Assembly: GCA_023425615.1 (NCBI GenBank)
Contig: JAFACJ010000967.1
Coordinates: forward strand, 1 to 23,069
DNA: 23,069 nt
Origin: Actinomycetes bacterium
GTDB taxonomy: Bacteria; Actinomycetota; Actinomycetes; Streptosporangiales; Streptosporangiaceae
Direction of reading: 5' to 3'
Positions within the stretch are counted from its first letter, which is position 1. Each line of letters begins with the position of its first letter. The position numbers and the translations under genes are program-made. The notes under the pieces were generated by a model. That model was not told the DNA's origin. It made no database searches and saw nothing but the letters and a program-made list of their open reading frames with translations. Below are positions 1-7,374 of the stretch, piece after piece.

Positions 1-25
1 CCCCGGCACGGATCCCGTGCCGGGG
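1..25. terminator. Hairpin terminator of the gene left of the window
   Basis: A perfect 11-bp stem (CCCCGGCACGG with CCGTGCCGGGG) closes a 3-base ATC loop and is followed by a short mixed C/T stretch. GC-rich stems without a long U-run are usual for actinobacterial terminators. It probably ends transcription from the gene outside the left edge; the direction cannot be decided. Confidence 0.65.
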
Positions 26-109
26 CCTTCGTGTTCTCCGCGCCGGGCTCCCGGCAAACCGCTCCCTCCGGCCGGGTCCGGTCGCGGCCGGTGATCACAC
101 CCACAGAAA

Positions 110-123
110 CGGACACGTGTCCG
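110..123. promoter_or_regulatory. 14-bp perfect palindrome upstream of the DUF6458-type gene
   Basis: CGGACACGTGTCCG is a perfect palindrome, about 60 bases before the ATG at 183. It has no loop, so it fits a dimeric regulator's operator better than a terminator. The bound protein is unknown. Confidence 0.35.
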
Positions 124-182
124 ACGCGACGGAGATGGGGAGACCTTTACCAGGAGCTTTGAGTCAGGAGAAGGGAACTGTC

Positions 183-446
183 ATGCGCTTCAGTCTGGCG
201 ATCTTCCTGTTCACGGTGGGCGCCATCCTCAAGTTCGCCATCAACACCGGCAACGATCCGGTGGACATCAACGCCATCGGCGTCATCTTCATGATCATGG
301 GTGTGGTGACCCTGGTGCTGCAGTACCTGCCGGCGCGCCAGATCGACACCGAGGTCGTGCCGCACATCGAGCGCCCGGCCGAGGGCGCGCACGACGTGGT
401 CATCCGCGAGGTGCCGACCCGCACCAGCCGCGACACGGTCGAGTGA
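183..446 (+). CDS. Small two-helix membrane protein, DUF6458-like
   Basis: This encodes 87 residues. ATG 183 is preferred over the longer in-frame start at 117 because AGGAGAAGGG lies just upstream and the protein then begins directly with a hydrophobic segment (MRFSLAIFLFTVGAIL). Two membrane segments are visible, about residues 2-16 and 31-49, the second being an IGVIFMIMGVVTLVL stretch. They are followed by a charged cytoplasmic-looking tail rich in Glu and Arg. The DxxxIGxIxMxxGxxxL pattern matches small actinobacterial DUF6458 proteins from memory. No function is known. The gene stands alone, with about 220 bases before the next operon and a 14-bp palindrome upstream. Confidence 0.8.
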   Translation: MRFSLAIFLFTVGAILKFAINTGNDPVDINAIGVIFMIMGVVTLVLQYLPARQIDTEVVPHIERPAEGAHDVVIREVPTRTSRDTVE

Positions 447-568
447 GTTATTCCCGTCTCGCCGAGGCGTTCTCGAAGATCTGTGTCTGACCCGGGGGCG
501 GAAGGGTAGTTCTTCCTGTGGGACATGGTAGGGGCCGAGTGGTATGTGCCACGATGGGGGCAGATCCT

Positions 569-606
569 CCCTCGCGATCCCCGCCGTGACCCGGCGGGGG
601 CGAGGG
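569..606 (+). promoter_or_regulatory. Strong leader hairpin before the 2-oxo-acid dehydrogenase operon
   Basis: The arms CCCTCGC (569-575) and GCGAGGG (600-606) pair. Inside them CCCCGCCG (579-586) pairs with CGGCGGGG (592-599), with a three-base GAT bulge and a five-base loop. The 15-bp structure ends 59 bases before the GTG start at 666. It is not followed by a U-tract. It may be an attenuator, a processing or stability element, or a terminator for upstream transcription. Confidence 0.45.
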
Positions 607-665
607 GGCTCCGACCACCTGGAAGGTGCGGCGACCCCGCGCTTCAGGCAGACAAGGAGGCGGTC

Positions 666-1763
666 GTGACCCTTGACGCGCACACCGTGCAGGACACCGA
701 GCTCATCCGCTTGCTCACACCCGAAGGCGAACGACTCGAACACCCCGACTACCCGCTGACCCTCTCCGACCGGCAGCTTCGCGACCTCTACCGCGACATG
801 GTCGTGGTGCGGGCCCTGGACCAGGAGGCGGTGGCGCTCACCCGCCAGGGCGAACTGGGCCTGTGGCCCTCGCTGCTGGGCCAGGAGGCGGCCCAGATCG
901 GCTCCGGCAGGGCCCTGGGCGCCGGCGACATGGTCTTCCCCACCTACCGCGAGCACGGCGTCGCCTACTGCCGCGGACTGCCGCTCCTGAACGTCCTCAA
1001 GCTGTTCCGCGGTGTCGACAACGGCGGCTGGGACCCCAAAGAGCACGGCTTCCACCTCTACTCCATCGTCATCGGCACCCAGACGCTGCACGCCACCGGC
1101 TACGCCATGGGCATCCAGCGCGACGGCCACCACGGCACCGGCATCGGCGACGCCGCGATCGTCTACTTCGGCGACGGCGCCACGTCACAGGGCGACGTGA
1201 ACGAGTCCTTCGTCTGGGCGGCGGTCTCCAACGTGCCGATCGTCTTCTTCTGCCAGAACAACCAGTGGGCCATCTCCGAGCCGCTGGAGCGCCAGACCCG
1301 CATCCCCCTGTACCGCCGCGCCCAGGGCTTCGGCTTCCCCGGCGTGCGGGTGGACGGCAACGACGTCCTCGCCTGCCTCGCCGTCACCCGCCGCGCCCTG
1401 GACCTGGCCAGGACGGGCCGCGGGCCCACCCTCATCGAGGCGTTCACCTACCGGATGGGCGCGCACACCACCACCGACGACCCGACCCGCTACCGCCACT
1501 CCGACGAACTGGAGGAGTGGCGGCTGAAGGACCCGATCGCCCGGCTCAAGGCGTACCTGTCACGCGGCGGGCTGGCCTCCGCCGAGTTCTTCGAGGAGGT
1601 GGACGAGCAGGTGAAGCGGGAGGCGCGGGCACTGCGCGACGCCTGCCTGGCGCTGCCCGACCCGCCGCCCTCGGAGCTGTTCGACCAGGTGTACGCCGCG
1701 CCCCACTCCCTCCTGGAGGAGGAGCGGGAGGCGTACGACTCCTACCTGGCGGGGTTCCGGTGA
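666..1763 (+). CDS. pdhA: 2-oxo-acid (pyruvate/branched-chain) dehydrogenase E1 alpha subunit
   Basis: This 365-residue subunit binds thiamine diphosphate and, with E1 beta, decarboxylates a 2-oxo acid and passes the acyl group to lipoyl-E2. GTG 666 is chosen because AAGGAGG (654-660) sits five bases upstream; an open frame back to 525 has no such signal. The ThDP motif starts with GDG at 169-171 and ends with QNN at 197-199, the family's usual 30-residue spacing. The phosphorylation-loop equivalent YRMGAHTTTDDPTRYR lies at 262-277. The length is typical of the alpha2beta2 class. It heads an E1alpha-E1beta-E2 operon and overlaps the next gene by 4 bases. Whether the substrate is pyruvate or a branched-chain oxo acid cannot be settled from motifs; the symbol is the likelier of two choices. 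Confidence 0.9.
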   Translation: MTLDAHTVQDTELIRLLTPEGERLEHPDYPLTLSDRQLRDLYRDMVVVRALDQEAVALTRQGELGLWPSLLGQEAAQIGSGRALGAGDMVFPTYREHGVAYCRGLPLLNVLKLFRGVDNGGWDPKEHGFHLYSIVIGTQTLHATGYAMGIQRDGHHGTGIGDAAIVYFGDGATSQGDVNESFVWAAVSNVPIVFFCQNNQWAISEPLERQTRIPLYRRAQGFGFPGVRVDGNDVLACLAVTRRALDLARTGRGPTLIEAFTYRMGAHTTTDDPTRYRHSDELEEWRLKDPIARLKAYLSRGGLASAEFFEEVDEQVKREARALRDACLALPDPPPSELFDQVYAAPHSLLEEEREAYDSYLAGFR

Positions 1764-2770
1764 GCGACATGACCCAGGCCATGCCGCGGCCCCGCAGCCA
1801 GACCCTGACCCTGGCCAAGGCGCTCAACGAGGGACTGCGCCAGGCCCTGGCCGACGACCCCAAGGTGCTGGTCATGGGGGAGGACGTCGGCAGGCTGGGC
1901 GGTGTCTTCCGGGTGACGGACGGACTGCAGAAGGAGTTCGGCGAGGACCGGGTGATCGACACCCCGCTCGCCGAGTCGGGCATCGTCGGCACCGCGATCG
2001 GCCTCGCCCTGCGCGGCTACAAGCCGGTCTGCGAGATCCAGTTCGACGGGTTCGTCTTCCCCGCCGCCGACCAGATCATCACCCAGCTCGCCAAGATGCA
2101 CATGCGCTCGCGCGGCGCGGTGGAGCTGCCGGTCGTGGTGCGCATCCCGTGCGGCGGCGGCATCGGCGCCGTCGAGCACCACAGCGAGTCGCCCGAGGCG
2201 TACTTCGCGCACACCGCCGGACTGCGGGTGGTGGCCTGCGCCGACCCGGCCGACGCCTACTGGATGATCCAGCAGGCGATCGCCTGCCCCGACCCCGTCG
2301 TCTTCTTCGAGCCCAAGCGCCGCTACTGGGACAAGGCGCAGGTCGACACGACGGCGGGGGCGGTCCCGTTCGGCCGCGCCGTGGTGGCGCGCCCCGGCTC
2401 CGACGCCACGCTGCTGGCCTACGGGCCGATGGTCAAGACCTGCCTGGAGGCGGCGCAGGCGGCACAGGAGGACGGCCGCTCCCTGGAGGTGATCGACCTG
2501 CGGTCGATCTCCCCGCTGGACACCGCCACGGTCCTGGAGTCGGTGCGCCGCACCGGCCGCTGCGTGGTGGTGCACGAGGCGCCGGTGTTCGGCGGCTTCG
2601 GCGGCGAGCTGGCGGCCCGCGTCACCGAGCACTGCTTCAACCACCTGGAGGCGCCCGTCCTGCGGGTCGGCGGCTTCGCCACCCCCTATCCCCCCTCCCG
2701 GCTGGAGGACCACTACCTGCCGGACCTCGACCGGATCCTGGACGCGGTGGAGAGGACGTACCAGTGGTGA
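1760..2770 (+). CDS. pdhB: 2-oxo-acid dehydrogenase E1 beta subunit
   Basis: This 336-residue protein is the partner of the preceding E1 alpha, forming the heterotetramer that holds ThDP at the alpha/beta interface. The GTG at 1760 overlaps the upstream stop as GTGA, which implies translational coupling; ATG 1769 is an alternative start. Family signatures are VLVMGEDVGRLGGVF near 36-50, DTPLAESGIVG at 67-77 with the conserved Glu at 72, and GAVEHHSESPEAYF near 136-149. The C-terminal transketolase-like half has VIDLRSISPLD and the VVHEAPVFGGFGGEL element. The gene ends in another 4-base GTGA overlap with E2, so all three proteins should be made from one message. Same substrate ambiguity as E1 alpha. 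Confidence 0.9.
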   Translation: MSDMTQAMPRPRSQTLTLAKALNEGLRQALADDPKVLVMGEDVGRLGGVFRVTDGLQKEFGEDRVIDTPLAESGIVGTAIGLALRGYKPVCEIQFDGFVFPAADQIITQLAKMHMRSRGAVELPVVVRIPCGGGIGAVEHHSESPEAYFAHTAGLRVVACADPADAYWMIQQAIACPDPVVFFEPKRRYWDKAQVDTTAGAVPFGRAVVARPGSDATLLAYGPMVKTCLEAAQAAQEDGRSLEVIDLRSISPLDTATVLESVRRTGRCVVVHEAPVFGGFGGELAARVTEHCFNHLEAPVLRVGGFATPYPPSRLEDHYLPDLDRILDAVERTYQW

Positions 2771-4080
2771 GGCACTTCAGGCTCCCCGATGTGGGGGAGG
2801 GGCTGACCGAGGCGGAGATCGTCAAGTGGCACGTCGCGCCGGGCGATCCCGTGGAGCTCAACCAGACGGTCGTGGAGATCGAGACGGCGAAGGCCATCGT
2901 CGAGCTGCCCAGCCCGTACGCGGGGGTGGTCGCCGAGCTGCTGGCGGCCGAGGGCGACACGGTGGCGGTCGGCTCGCCGATCATCGGGGTGCGGGAGGCG
3001 GGGGAGGCAGAGCCGCAGCCGCCTTCGGAGCCGCCGGTCACGGCGCCGGCGGAGATGCCGCGCACGGACGCGGCCACCCGTCTCGGCACGGGCGCGGGCA
3101 AGGAGCCGCCGCGCACCCCGGTGCTGGTCGGCTACGGCGTCAAACCCGGCAGCACCCGGCGCCGTCCCCGCAAACCGGCGACCCGGCCCGCGGCGGCGCC
3201 TCCGCCGGTGCGCACGCTGGCCAAGCCGCCGGTGCGCAAGCTCGCCAAGGACCTCGGCGTCGATCTGTCGACGGTCGTGGGCACGGGCCCCGAGGGGTCG
3301 GTCACCAGGGAGGACGTCCGGGCGTCGGCTCCGGTGGCCGAGGCGCCCGTCACCGCCCCCGCCGCGGCCCGGACAACGACGGACGACGAGCGCGTACCGG
3401 TCAAAGGGGTGCGGAAGGCGATGGCGGCCGCGATGGTCTCCTCGGCCTTCTCAGCCCCGCATGTGACCGAGTTCCTCCAGGTCGACGTCACGCCCGCGGT
3501 GAAGACGCTGGAGCGGCTCAAGGCGCTCCCCGAGTACGCCGAGGTCAAGATCAGCCCGCTGCTGCTGGTCTGCCGGGCGCTGCTGACGGCGGTCCGCGGC
3601 CATCCCATGATCAACTCCTCCTGGGACGAGGAGGCGCAGGAGATCGTGGTGAGGCGCCGGGTCAACCTGGGCGTGGCGGTCGCCGCCGAGCGCGGGCTGC
3701 TGGTGCCGAACCTCAAGGACGCGCACACCCTGAGCCTGCCGGAGCTGGCGTCCGGGCTGGCGGAACTCATCGGCAGGGCGAGGGCCGGCAAGTGCTCCAC
3801 CGCCGACCTCACCGGAGGCACCATCACCATCACCAACGTCGGGGTGTTCGGCGTCGACGCGGGCACGCCGATCCTGACCCCCGGGGAGGTGGCGATCCTC
3901 GCCGTGGGCAGGATCCGCGAACTGCCCTGGATCCACCGGGGCAAGATCAAGCCGCGCAGCGTGGCGACCCTCAGCCTGTCGTTCGACCACCGCGTCGTCG
4001 ACGGCGAGCTGGGCTCGGCGGTCCTGTGCGAGGTGGGCGCCCTGCTGGAGGACCCCTTCCGCCTGCTGGCCCTCGGCTGA
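2767..4080 (+). CDS. Dihydrolipoamide acyltransferase (E2) of the 2-oxo-acid dehydrogenase complex
   Basis: The 437-residue E2 core transfers the acyl group from the lipoyl arm to CoA. Domains in order: one lipoyl domain (about 3-77) with the lipoylated Lys42 in ETAKA; an Ala/Pro-rich linker (about 78-155); a peripheral-subunit-binding domain with PVRKLAKDLGVDLS and VVGTGPEGSVTREDV; a second linker; and the catalytic acyltransferase domain, ending in the DHRVVDG motif (HxxxDG) near the C terminus. The start is GTG 2767, overlapping the E1 beta stop; GTG 2764 is a one-codon-longer alternative. Only one lipoyl domain is present. No E3 (lipoamide dehydrogenase) gene follows, so E3 must be encoded elsewhere. 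Confidence 0.9.
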   Translation: MRHFRLPDVGEGLTEAEIVKWHVAPGDPVELNQTVVEIETAKAIVELPSPYAGVVAELLAAEGDTVAVGSPIIGVREAGEAEPQPPSEPPVTAPAEMPRTDAATRLGTGAGKEPPRTPVLVGYGVKPGSTRRRPRKPATRPAAAPPPVRTLAKPPVRKLAKDLGVDLSTVVGTGPEGSVTREDVRASAPVAEAPVTAPAAARTTTDDERVPVKGVRKAMAAAMVSSAFSAPHVTEFLQVDVTPAVKTLERLKALPEYAEVKISPLLLVCRALLTAVRGHPMINSSWDEEAQEIVVRRRVNLGVAVAAERGLLVPNLKDAHTLSLPELASGLAELIGRARAGKCSTADLTGGTITITNVGVFGVDAGTPILTPGEVAILAVGRIRELPWIHRGKIKPRSVATLSLSFDHRVVDGELGSAVLCEVGALLEDPFRLLALG

Positions 4081-4086
4081 GGGACG

Positions 4087-4115
4087 GCCCGCTCGCCGGT
4101 CACGAAACGGCGGGC
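4087..4115. terminator. Possible bidirectional terminator between E2 and the convergent gene
   Basis: GCCCGC (4087-4092) pairs with GCGGGC (4110-4115) between two convergent genes, six bases after the E2 stop and one base beyond the stop of the minus-strand gene. The stem is short and the loop large, so this is tentative. Confidence 0.35.
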
Positions 4116-4116
4116 G

Positions 4117-5718
4117 TCACTCGCGCGACAGCGCCCGGGTGGCTCCCGCCGCCACCGTCAAGCCCAGCAGCAGGCCGGCGGCGACGAGGATGTTGGCGGC
4201 CACCTGGTAGATCCCGTGCGGCGAGAACTCGATCTCCTGGTTCAGTGAGCCGATGGGCAGCAGCAGGTCCAGGGTGTAGAAGAACGCGTTGAAGCTGACC
4301 ACGTGGTCGGGGTCGAGCTGCTCGGGCGGCTTGATGGTGAACAGCGCCGTGCCCGCCACCTGCAGCGCCAGCAGCCAGGCCAGGGCGCGGAACGGCCGGT
4401 AGCCGTAGCCGACCAGGGAGTCCTGCAGATAGCCGAAGATCCGGTGGGGCCAGGTCTGGGTGGCGCGCCGGTCGCGCTGCTTGGCCAGCAGGATGGCGCG
4501 GCTGTCGGCGTCGAGGCCGATCGTGCGGTAGGTCGTCGAGAGCCGCTCGTACGGCTGCGGCTGGTAGCCGTCCTTGTCGCGGTGGATCCACTCCAGCCGC
4601 TCCCGCGCCGTCAGCGGCGGCTCCAGCGTCTCGTAGGCGAGGCCGTCGAGCTGGAGCGAGGGCGCCCAGGTGGCGGGGTCGTCGCGGAGCAGGGCGATCT
4701 TGGCGTACGAGAGGTCGACCACGCCCTCCACCGGGGCGGCGGGGCGCAGCAGCAGCTCCTCGGCGGTGAGGCGCTGGACGCTCAGCGCGGTGCCCTGCGG
4801 GTTGGACAGCAGGGCGCCCTTGAAGCTGATCTGCCCGCCGATCTTGGCGCCGGCGAACGTCACCTCCCCGACGGAGCTGAACCCGTCGGAGCAGTAGACG
4901 TCGATGTCGACCACCAGGTCGTCGGCGTTCAGCGCCCGCCCGGTGTGCCGCAGCCGGGCGCCCACCAGCGACAGGTAGCCGCCGACCCGGGCGCCGCGCA
5001 GCCGCACCTCGCCCTCGGCGGTGAAGCCCTCGTCGCAGAAGACGTTCGCCGCCACGTCCAGCCGGGAGGCGTACAGGGCGGGGCCGCGGGTGTTGCGCAG
5101 GACGGCGCCGCGGAAGATGAGCTGGCCGCCGACCGTGGCGCCGGGCAGCCGCACCTCGCCCTCGGCGCGGAAGCCGCGGTCGCAGTAGATGTTGGCGTCC
5201 ACCTGGAGCCGGTCGGCCAGCAGCGCCTCCTCCGAGGGGTTGGTCAGCTGCGCCCCCGACAGGCTGAGGATGCCGCCGATGTGCGCCCCGTCCAGCAGCA
5301 GCCCGCCGGTGATGACGCTGCCCTCCAGCCACAGGTGGCCGTCCAGGCGGGCGCCGGAGGCCACGAGGCCGGGCAGCCGGCACTGCATCAGATGGACGGA
5401 CTGGAGCTGCGCCCAGTACAGCCGGGGCGGCTCGGCCAGCACGCACTCGGTGAGCGTCAGCGGGACGTCCACCTGGGCGTGGCCGAGGTCCAGCGCCCCG
5501 GTGACATAGGCTCCGCGCAGTTGCAGCTTGGCGACCTGCCCCGGCTCGGGCGCGCGGGCGCCGGTGAGCAGCGCCACCAGCACCGAGGCGCGGATCCGGC
5601 GGTGCGGTCCCCACTGGTCGGCCTGGGTGGCGTCCAGGGGGGTGAGGTCCACCAGCTCCCCGGCGGGGAAGGCGTCCCATACCCGGCGTTCGGCGGGGGT
5701 GAGGTCCGAGACTTCCAA
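4117..5718 (-). CDS. Beta-helix/pentapeptide-like repeat membrane protein
   Basis: This encodes 533 residues. TTG 5718 is preferred because AGGAG lies seven bases upstream; GTG 5748 gives ten more residues but has no ribosome site. The N-terminal part has an LTPAERRVWDAFPAGE segment. From about 60 the protein is built of GAxVGGxLxxxGAxL-type strands, as expected for a right-handed beta-helix. Three near-identical 48-49-residue units run at 169-314. Then comes YERLSTTYRTIGLDADSRAILLAKQ-like helical sequence (about 391-415). The C terminus has membrane helices near 444-463 and 503-525, perhaps also 477-490. This tail resembles that of pentapeptide-repeat membrane proteins. Homologues are sometimes labelled oxidoreductase, but I see no cofactor site. 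The function is unknown. It lies alone between the E2 gene and purS. Confidence 0.75.
   Translation of the reverse strand: MEVSDLTPAERRVWDAFPAGELVDLTPLDATQADQWGPHRRIRASVLVALLTGARAPEPGQVAKLQLRGAYVTGALDLGHAQVDVPLTLTECVLAEPPRLYWAQLQSVHLMQCRLPGLVASGARLDGHLWLEGSVITGGLLLDGAHIGGILSLSGAQLTNPSEEALLADRLQVDANIYCDRGFRAEGEVRLPGATVGGQLIFRGAVLRNTRGPALYASRLDVAANVFCDEGFTAEGEVRLRGARVGGYLSLVGARLRHTGRALNADDLVVDIDVYCSDGFSSVGEVTFAGAKIGGQISFKGALLSNPQGTALSVQRLTAEELLLRPAAPVEGVVDLSYAKIALLRDDPATWAPSLQLDGLAYETLEPPLTARERLEWIHRDKDGYQPQPYERLSTTYRTIGLDADSRAILLAKQRDRRATQTWPHRIFGYLQDSLVGYGYRPFRALAWLLALQVAGTALFTIKPPEQLDPDHVVSFNAFFYTLDLLLPIGSLNQEIEFSPHGIYQVAANILVAAGLLLGLTVAAGATRALSRE
4777..5214 (-). repeat. Three tandem coding repeats of 48-49 codons
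   Basis: Residues 169-217, 218-265 and 266-314 of the membrane protein share the pattern RLxVxxxxYC, DxGFxAEGEV, xLxGAxVGGxL, xxxGAxLxNxxGxAL. Each unit has one Cys at the same place and the motif G(A)xVGG or G(A)xIGG. The regular unit length suggests recent internal duplication or strong structural constraint. Confidence 0.75.
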
Positions 5719-5827
5719 GGACTGGCTCCTGGGGGGAGAGCGGCGCACGTGGCGTACGCTTTCGGATTGCCGTCAAGAGTAGAACAGTGATCAGCCGTGG
5801 GCGAAGCCCGCGCAGGGGGGAAAAGCA

Positions 5828-6070
5828 GTGGCGCGTGTGGTCGTCGAGGTCATGCTGAAGCCGGAGATCCTGGACGTGCAGGGCCAGGCGATCGCCCGGA
5901 AGCTCCCGCAGATGGGCTTCGAGGGCGTGGCGGCGGTCCGTCAGGGCAAGCGGTTCGAGATCGAACTGGACGGACCCGCCGACGAGTCGGCGGTGGAGCG
6001 GATCCGGGAGCTGGCGGGGACGCTGCTGGCCAACCCGGTGATCGAGGACTTCGAGGTGCACGCCGAATAG
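5828..6070 (+). CDS. purS: Phosphoribosylformylglycinamidine synthase subunit PurS
   Basis: The 80-residue PurS is the small dimeric subunit that bridges PurQ and PurL in FGAM synthetase, the fourth step of purine synthesis. The sequence begins MARVVVEVMLKPEILDVQG, followed by the typical GQAIARKLPQMGF segment, VRQGKRFEIEL and LLANPVIEDFEV. All of this is the usual PurS ferredoxin-like fold at normal length. GTG 5828 is preceded by a G-rich ribosome site (AGGGGGG, 5814-5820). Unusually, purQ does not follow directly: a hairpin and an ATPase gene lie between. The upstream 110 bases are shared with the divergent repeat-protein gene and should hold both promoters, but I could not identify clear boxes. 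Confidence 0.93.
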   Translation: MARVVVEVMLKPEILDVQGQAIARKLPQMGFEGVAAVRQGKRFEIELDGPADESAVERIRELAGTLLANPVIEDFEVHAE

Positions 6071-6073
6071 ACC

Positions 6074-6093
6074 ACGGGGGAGCATCTCCCCGT
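6074..6093 (+). terminator. Hairpin after purS
   Basis: GGGGAG (6077-6082) pairs with CTCCCC (6086-6091) around a CAT loop. With one bulged G it extends to A6074-C6075 pairing with G6092-T6093. It begins four bases after the purS stop. It may attenuate transcription between purS and the downstream purQ-purL. Confidence 0.45.
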
Positions 6094-6198
6094 TGCCGCG
6101 TTCCAACCGATGCCCGGGTCAATCTCTCCGTCCGCCGGTGATTACCTCGGATAACGCGGGGAACTGTTAGGTCCGTCCGACATTCCGAGGTGGGCCTG

Positions 6199-6642
6199 GT
6201 GGATATGAAGTTCTCGCTCGCGTTGCCCCGTGAGGAGCTGAGCGTGCCGGTGATCCGCCGGGTGCTCGGAGACGCCCTGCGGGGGCTCGGCGTTTCCCGG
6301 GATTGCATCCATGAGATTCTGGTGGCCGCCTCCGAGGCGTGCACCAATGTCGTCCGGCATTCGACGACCCTCCAATACGAGGTGGTCGGATGCATCGACG
6401 ACGAGACCTGTGTGCTGCGCGTCACCGACCACGGCACCGGGCTGCGCGCCCCGGCGGTGCGGCCGGTGGAGGAACTCGCCGAGTCCGGCCGCGGGCTGGA
6501 GATCATGGGCGCCCTCGTCGACGATTTCATCCTCACCACCACGCCGGAGGGGGTGAGCGTCGAGCTGCGCAAACGACTGACCTGGAACGACGAGGCGCTG
6601 CTGCGCCGCCTCGAATCCGAACTGGTACTGGGTGCCGGGTAA
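6199..6642 (+). CDS. RsbW-like ATP-binding protein (anti-sigma-factor/HATPase family)
   Basis: This 147-residue protein has the compact GHKL ATPase fold of RsbW/SpoIIAB-type kinases, which bind sigma factors or phosphorylate anti-sigma antagonists. An N-box-like segment EILVAASEACTNVVRH (39-54, with E47 and N50), a G1 box VTDHGTGL (75-82) and a G2 box ESGRGLEIM (95-103) are all present. GTG 6199 is favoured by GAGG (6187-6190) eight bases upstream; GTG 6190 and ATG 6205 are alternatives. The gene sits between purS and purQ, on the same strand, with 57 bases to purQ. No sigma factor or antagonist gene is adjacent, so its partner is unknown. The GHKL motifs make the family call safe; kinase versus binding-only is not decided. 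Confidence 0.85.
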   Translation: MDMKFSLALPREELSVPVIRRVLGDALRGLGVSRDCIHEILVAASEACTNVVRHSTTLQYEVVGCIDDETCVLRVTDHGTGLRAPAVRPVEELAESGRGLEIMGALVDDFILTTTPEGVSVELRKRLTWNDEALLRRLESELVLGAG

Positions 6643-6699
6643 GTTAGGCGGCAGACGGCAGTCCACACCTGGGACGCCGAGGATCGCAATGGAGTGCCG

Positions 6700-7374
6700 A
6701 TGGCCCGCGTGGGCGTCATCACTTTTCCTGGTTCCCTTGACGATCGCGACGCCGCCCGGGCGGTGCGCATCGCGGGCGGTGAACCCGTTGCCCTGTGGCA
6801 CGCGGACACCTCCCTGCAAGGGGTCGACGCAGTAGTGCTCCCCGGGGGCTTCTCCTACGGGGACTACCTGCGGGCCGGTGCCATCGCCCGGTTCGCCCCG
6901 CTCATGGAGGAGCTGATCCCCGCCGCCAAGGCGGGTCTGCCGGTCCTGGGCATCTGCAACGGATTCCAGGTCCTGGCCGAGGCCCATCTGCTGCCCGGCG
7001 CGCTCATGCCCAACGCCGAGGGCCACTTCGTCTGCCGCGACCAGCGGCTGCGGATCGAGAACGCCGAGACGGCCTGGACGTCGCAGTACGCCGCGGGCCA
7101 GGAGATCGTCGTCCCGCTGAAGAACATGGACGGCCGGTACACCGCCTCGGCCGAGACCATCGCCGAGCTGGAGTCCTCGGGACGGGTGGTCGCCCGGTAC
7201 ATGGACGTCAACCCCAACGGCTCGCTGGGCGACATCGCCGGTGTCGCCAACGAGGCGGGCAACGTCGTGGGCCTGATGCCGCATCCGGAGCACGCCGTGG
7301 AGTCCCTCACCGGCCCGACCACCGACGGGCTCGGCTTCTTCACCTCGATCGTCAAGGGCCTGATCAACGCATGA
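6700..7374 (+). CDS. purQ: Phosphoribosylformylglycinamidine synthase subunit PurQ (glutaminase)
   Basis: This 224-residue class I glutamine amidotransferase supplies ammonia to PurL for conversion of FGAR to FGAM. The nucleophile Cys86 is in [12 protein letters not shown], and His195 and Glu197 in [13 protein letters not shown] complete the triad. The oxyanion-side segment [15 protein letters not shown] (46-60) is canonical. ATG 6700 is chosen because GGAG (6691-6694) lies five bases upstream; GTG 6694 would overlap that site. The stop overlaps the purL start as ATGA, so PurQ and PurL should be translationally coupled and made in equal amounts. PurS is encoded about 630 bases upstream. Confidence 0.95.
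   Translation: MARVGVITFPGSLDDRDAARAVRIAGGEPVALWHADTSLQGVDAVVLPGGFSYGDYLRAGAIARFAPLMEELIPAAKAGLPVLGICNGFQVLAEAHLLPGALMPNAEGHFVCRDQRLRIENAETAWTSQYAAGQEIVVPLKNMDGRYTASAETIAELESSGRVVARYMDVNPNGSLGDIAGVANEAGNVVGLMPHPEHAVESLTGPTTDGLGFFTSIVKGLINA

Noticed and set aside
863..1759. Long in-frame extension upstream of E1 beta
   Set aside because: It overlaps the E1 alpha gene in another frame and encodes Arg/Pro-rich nonsense; E1 beta homology begins at the GTGA overlap at 1760.
2826..4292. 488-codon plus-strand frame over E2
   Set aside because: Its low-complexity Gly/Arg/Ala composition lies in the wrong frame of a well-supported E2 gene.
4303..5790. 495-codon plus-strand open frame opposite the beta-helix protein gene
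   Set aside because: It is rich in Gly, Arg, Gln and Ala in the way expected for antisense of high-GC coding DNA, while the minus-strand frame has clear repeats, membrane helices and a ribosome site.
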